From Pokkaliibacter plantistimulans (GTDB taxonomy: Bacteria > Pseudomonadota > Gammaproteobacteria > Pseudomonadales > Balneatricaceae): a stretch of 64,000 nt of DNA. The DNA lies in the NCBI RefSeq assembly GCF_003194385.1, contig NZ_LAPT01000020.1, forward strand, positions 38,699 through 102,698. Reading direction: 5' to 3'. Positions 62,004-64,000 of the stretch are shown piece by piece (within the stretch, counting starts at the first letter, position 1; the number at the start of each line of letters is the position of its first letter). The position numbers and the translations under genes are program-made. The notes under the pieces were generated by a model, which saw only the letters and a program-made list of their open reading frames with translations, did not search any database and was not told the origin of the DNA.

Positions 62004-62888
62004 TTACAACAGCACCACACTGAGCCCCATCACCGTCAGCAACGACAGCACCGTTGAACACATGATGACAGCAGCAATCTCATCTTTCGGACCCTGATAC
62101 TGACTGGCCAGAATATAGGTGATAACCGCCACCGGCATGGTGCCCTGAATAACCAGCGTTTTGGCAACCAGCGGGTCAAGACTGAGCAGCCAGGCCACGG
62201 CGTAGGCCACCGTTACACCCAGCACCACCCGCGCTACCGACAGGCCACCGATAACGGACAGATTGCTCATGCTTTTGAAATCGATGGAGGCGAGCGAGCG
62301 CCCGAGCAGCAGCAACATGATTGGCAGGGTCATCCCCGACAGCATGGTCAGGGTGCCGAGCACAGCCTTGGGCGTGGCAATGCCGGTTGCTGTCCACAAT
62401 ACGCCGATCACCAGCGCGATGATGGAAGGGTTAAGCAGAATTTTCTTCGGTGAGAACGAGCCTGACATCAGCCACACCCCAAGGGTGAAATGACTGACCT
62501 GCACCAGCGTGGAAATCACCACCGCATGCACCAGCGATTTTTCCCCCAGCAGCGCAAACACCAGCGGGATACCGAGGTTGCCGGTATTGGGGTTAACCAG
62601 CAGTGACAGATACCAGCGTATCTCCAGCCCCGCCAGCTTGAGACCCACCGCCGCCACCGCCGCACTCAGCGCCAGAAACAGCACTGCTGCTGCGACCGTG
62701 TGGGTCATGGTCAGCAGGCCGGTGTCCATCTTGGCAAAGGCGCTGAGGATCAGACAGGGCAAACCGATGCGCGTTACCAGCTCAGGCAGTGCCGGGTTAT
62801 TCAGCAGCGTGGTCTTGCGGCTCATCATCCAGCCCAGACAGGCGCAAACGATGACGGGAAACACCGCCTGAAAGAATTCGAGAAGCAT
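62004..62888 (-). CDS. AEC-family (auxin efflux carrier) permease
   Basis: 294 residues in about ten hydrophobic helices: FPVIVCACLGWMMSRK, LVNPNTGNLGIPLVFALLGE (the central N-x-G-N-x-G motif of the AEC family) and QGTMPVAVITYILASQY. Family members move malonate, malate or other organic anions. Lies upstream of the M20 hydrolase gene. Confidence 0.88.
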   Translation of the reverse strand: MLLEFFQAVFPVIVCACLGWMMSRKTTLLNNPALPELVTRIGLPCLILSAFAKMDTGLLTMTHTVAAAVLFLALSAAVAAVGLKLAGLEIRWYLSLLVNPNTGNLGIPLVFALLGEKSLVHAVVISTLVQVSHFTLGVWLMSGSFSPKKILLNPSIIALVIGVLWTATGIATPKAVLGTLTMLSGMTLPIMLLLLGRSLASIDFKSMSNLSVIGGLSVARVVLGVTVAYAVAWLLSLDPLVAKTLVIQGTMPVAVITYILASQYQGPKDEIAAVIMCSTVLSLLTVMGLSVVLL

Positions 62889-63097
62889 GAATGCGATTCC
62901 TTAGTTGGCTAAATCAGCTGAGCAAATGAACAATTTGACCGTCTGGACAGATTTTAACGAGGTGCCATAATGGCTGCATTGTGACCAGACCACGGTCACG
63001 TCTTCCCTGACTTTCAGGTACCGGCAATCACTGCCCTGCAGATGCTCAGCAGCTGGGGCGCACCACCGATACCTCCCAAAAGAGTGTTCCAACGCCA

Positions 63098-63937
63098 ATG
63101 AAACTGACTGCCGTTGATTATCAGGCGCCCAATGCCGCCGAGCTGTTTGTCGAATCCTTGCGCTCAACTGGCTTTGGGGTGCTGAAAAACCATCCCATCA
63201 AGCAGGAACTGGTCGAATCCATCTATCGCCACTGGCATGCGTTCTTCTACAGTGACGAGAAAAACCAGTACCTGTACCACAAGGGCACTCAGGATGGCTT
63301 CTTCCCTGCCAGCGTGTCAGAGACCGCCAAGGGCTTCTCCATCAAGGACATCAAGGAATACTTCCACTTCTATCCCTGGGGCCAGTGCCCGGAGCCGCTG
63401 CGTGCCGAGCTGGAAGACTACTACCAGCAAGCCACGAGCCTTGCTTCGGAGTTGCTGAGCTGGGTAGAAAAGCACTCCCCCGTCGAGGTTTCCTCACTCT
63501 ATTCAGAGCCTCTGTCAGGCATGATTCAGGGCAGTAACCAGACCCTGCTGCGCGTCCTGCACTATCCGCCACTGAAAGGTGACGAAGAGCCAGGTGCTAT
63601 CCGTGCTGCCGCCCATGAAGACATCAACCTGCTGACCATCCTGCCTGCCGCCAATGAGCCCGGCCTGCAGGTCAAAGGCACTGCCGATGAGTGGATTGAT
63701 GTCCCCAGCGACTTCGGCAACCTGATCATCAATATCGGCGACATGCTGCAGGAAGCATCGGGTGGCTACTTCCCGTCCACTTCCCACCGGGTCATCAACC
63801 CGGAAGGGGCAGACATGACCAAATCACGTATTTCCCTGCCGCTGTTCCTGCATCCCCGTCCTGATGTGGTGCTGTCCAAGCGCCATACGGCAGGCAGCTA
63901 TCTGCAGGAGCGTCTGCGTGAGTTGGGTGTGATTTAA
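63098..63937 (+). CDS. 2-oxoglutarate/Fe(II)-dependent oxygenase (isopenicillin N synthase-like)
   Basis: 279 residues of the IPNS-like family. Iron ligands are AHEDINLLTIL (His-x-Asp, about 170) and STSHRV (distal His, about 228); SRISLPLF carries the oxoglutarate Arg. FGNLIINIGDMLQEASGGYFPSTSHRV is the typical C-terminal block, and GFGVLKNHPI the N-terminal one. Substrate unknown. The ribosome site is weak. It is divergent from the AEC gene. Confidence 0.87.
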   Translation: MKLTAVDYQAPNAAELFVESLRSTGFGVLKNHPIKQELVESIYRHWHAFFYSDEKNQYLYHKGTQDGFFPASVSETAKGFSIKDIKEYFHFYPWGQCPEPLRAELEDYYQQATSLASELLSWVEKHSPVEVSSLYSEPLSGMIQGSNQTLLRVLHYPPLKGDEEPGAIRAAAHEDINLLTILPAANEPGLQVKGTADEWIDVPSDFGNLIINIGDMLQEASGGYFPSTSHRVINPEGADMTKSRISLPLFLHPRPDVVLSKRHTAGSYLQERLRELGVI

Positions 63938-63953
63938 TCCCGCCTCACTTGCT

Positions 63954-63978
63954 GCTGCGGTCTGCCAGAGACCGCAGC
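63954..63978 (+). terminator. Hairpin after the oxygenase gene
   Basis: 10-bp stem GCTGCGGTCT/AGACCGCAGC with loop GCCAG, 17 bp past the stop. The following CGCTTTC repeats (three copies to the window end) are T-rich in part. Confidence 0.6.
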
Positions 63979-64000
63979 TCGCTTTCCGCTTTCCGCTTTC

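Noticed and set aside
1..64000. CRISPR array, prophage or insertion sequence
   Set aside because: No regularly spaced repeats, cas genes, transposases or phage structural genes were seen on either strand.

Overview
The window looks like a chromosomal segment of a polarly flagellated marine-type gammaproteobacterium, best matching the Oceanospirillales/Pseudomonas side of the class. The reasons are the split flgBCDE and flgFGHIJKL operons with sigma-54-type promoters, the flaG-fliD-fliS block, sigma-28 promoters on the flagellins and flgM, and choline-sulfate, polyamine and sulfide genes typical of such heterotrophs. No species can be named from the sequence alone. There is no plasmid, phage or IS element, and no CRISPR array was seen.

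1-16800 (all minus strand) is a glycosylation cluster, largely joined by 4-bp start/stop overlaps. Reading 5' to 3' it holds a very large Maf/DUF115 flagellin glycosyltransferase, a complete CMP-pseudaminic acid set (pseB, C, F, I, G and a pseH-like acetyltransferase), then an acyl cassette (acyl carrier protein, FabG-like reductase, ANL-type adenylating ligase, LuxE-like and LuxC-like proteins). UDP-galactopyranose mutase and three family-2 glycosyltransferases follow, the last one cut by the window edge. Placed directly behind the filament genes, it most likely builds and transfers an unusual, acyl-modified flagellin glycan.

16940-41000 is the flagellar and chemotaxis region. It contains fliS and a fliT-like gene, fliD, flaG, two nearly identical short flagellins, flgLKJIHGF, flgEDCB and cheR on the minus strand, and flgA, flgM, flgN on the plus strand. 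Promoters are unusually legible: GG-N10-GC sigma-54 sites before flgB and flgF, and sigma-28 sites (TAAAGT/TCAAGT-N13-GTCGATAA type) before both flagellins, flgM and probably flgK. Between flgE and flgF sits a non-flagellar insert of about 5.6 kb: an AraC regulator and a sulfide/persulfide detoxification operon (persulfide dioxygenase, sulfurtransferase-SQR fusion, SulP transporter) with a BigR-like AT-rich palindrome at its promoter.

41000-64000 is a mosaic of ordinary and accessory genes. It has tRNA-Arg(CCT), a TonB siderophore receptor, a polyamine-type ABC transporter, alkA and ada, a MarR/SMR efflux pair with twin operators, a Fur-boxed Mn/Fe superoxide dismutase, a PhoD-like phosphatase, a YitT membrane protein and a DUF2007 protein. 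It continues with a LysR/betC/choX choline-sulfate locus, an orphan Tae1-family type VI amidase effector with a candidate lipoprotein immunity gene, an M20 amidohydrolase, an AEC permease and a 2-oxoglutarate/Fe(II) oxygenase.

Most worth a second look: the LuxC/LuxE/ANL/ACP/SDR cassette inside the pseudaminic acid operon; the sulfide operon inserted between flgE and flgF with its operator; the orphan Tae1 pair; two interleaved inverted repeats (43800-43859) upstream of the polyamine transporter; and the scrambled flagellin-leader copies between the two flagellin genes.
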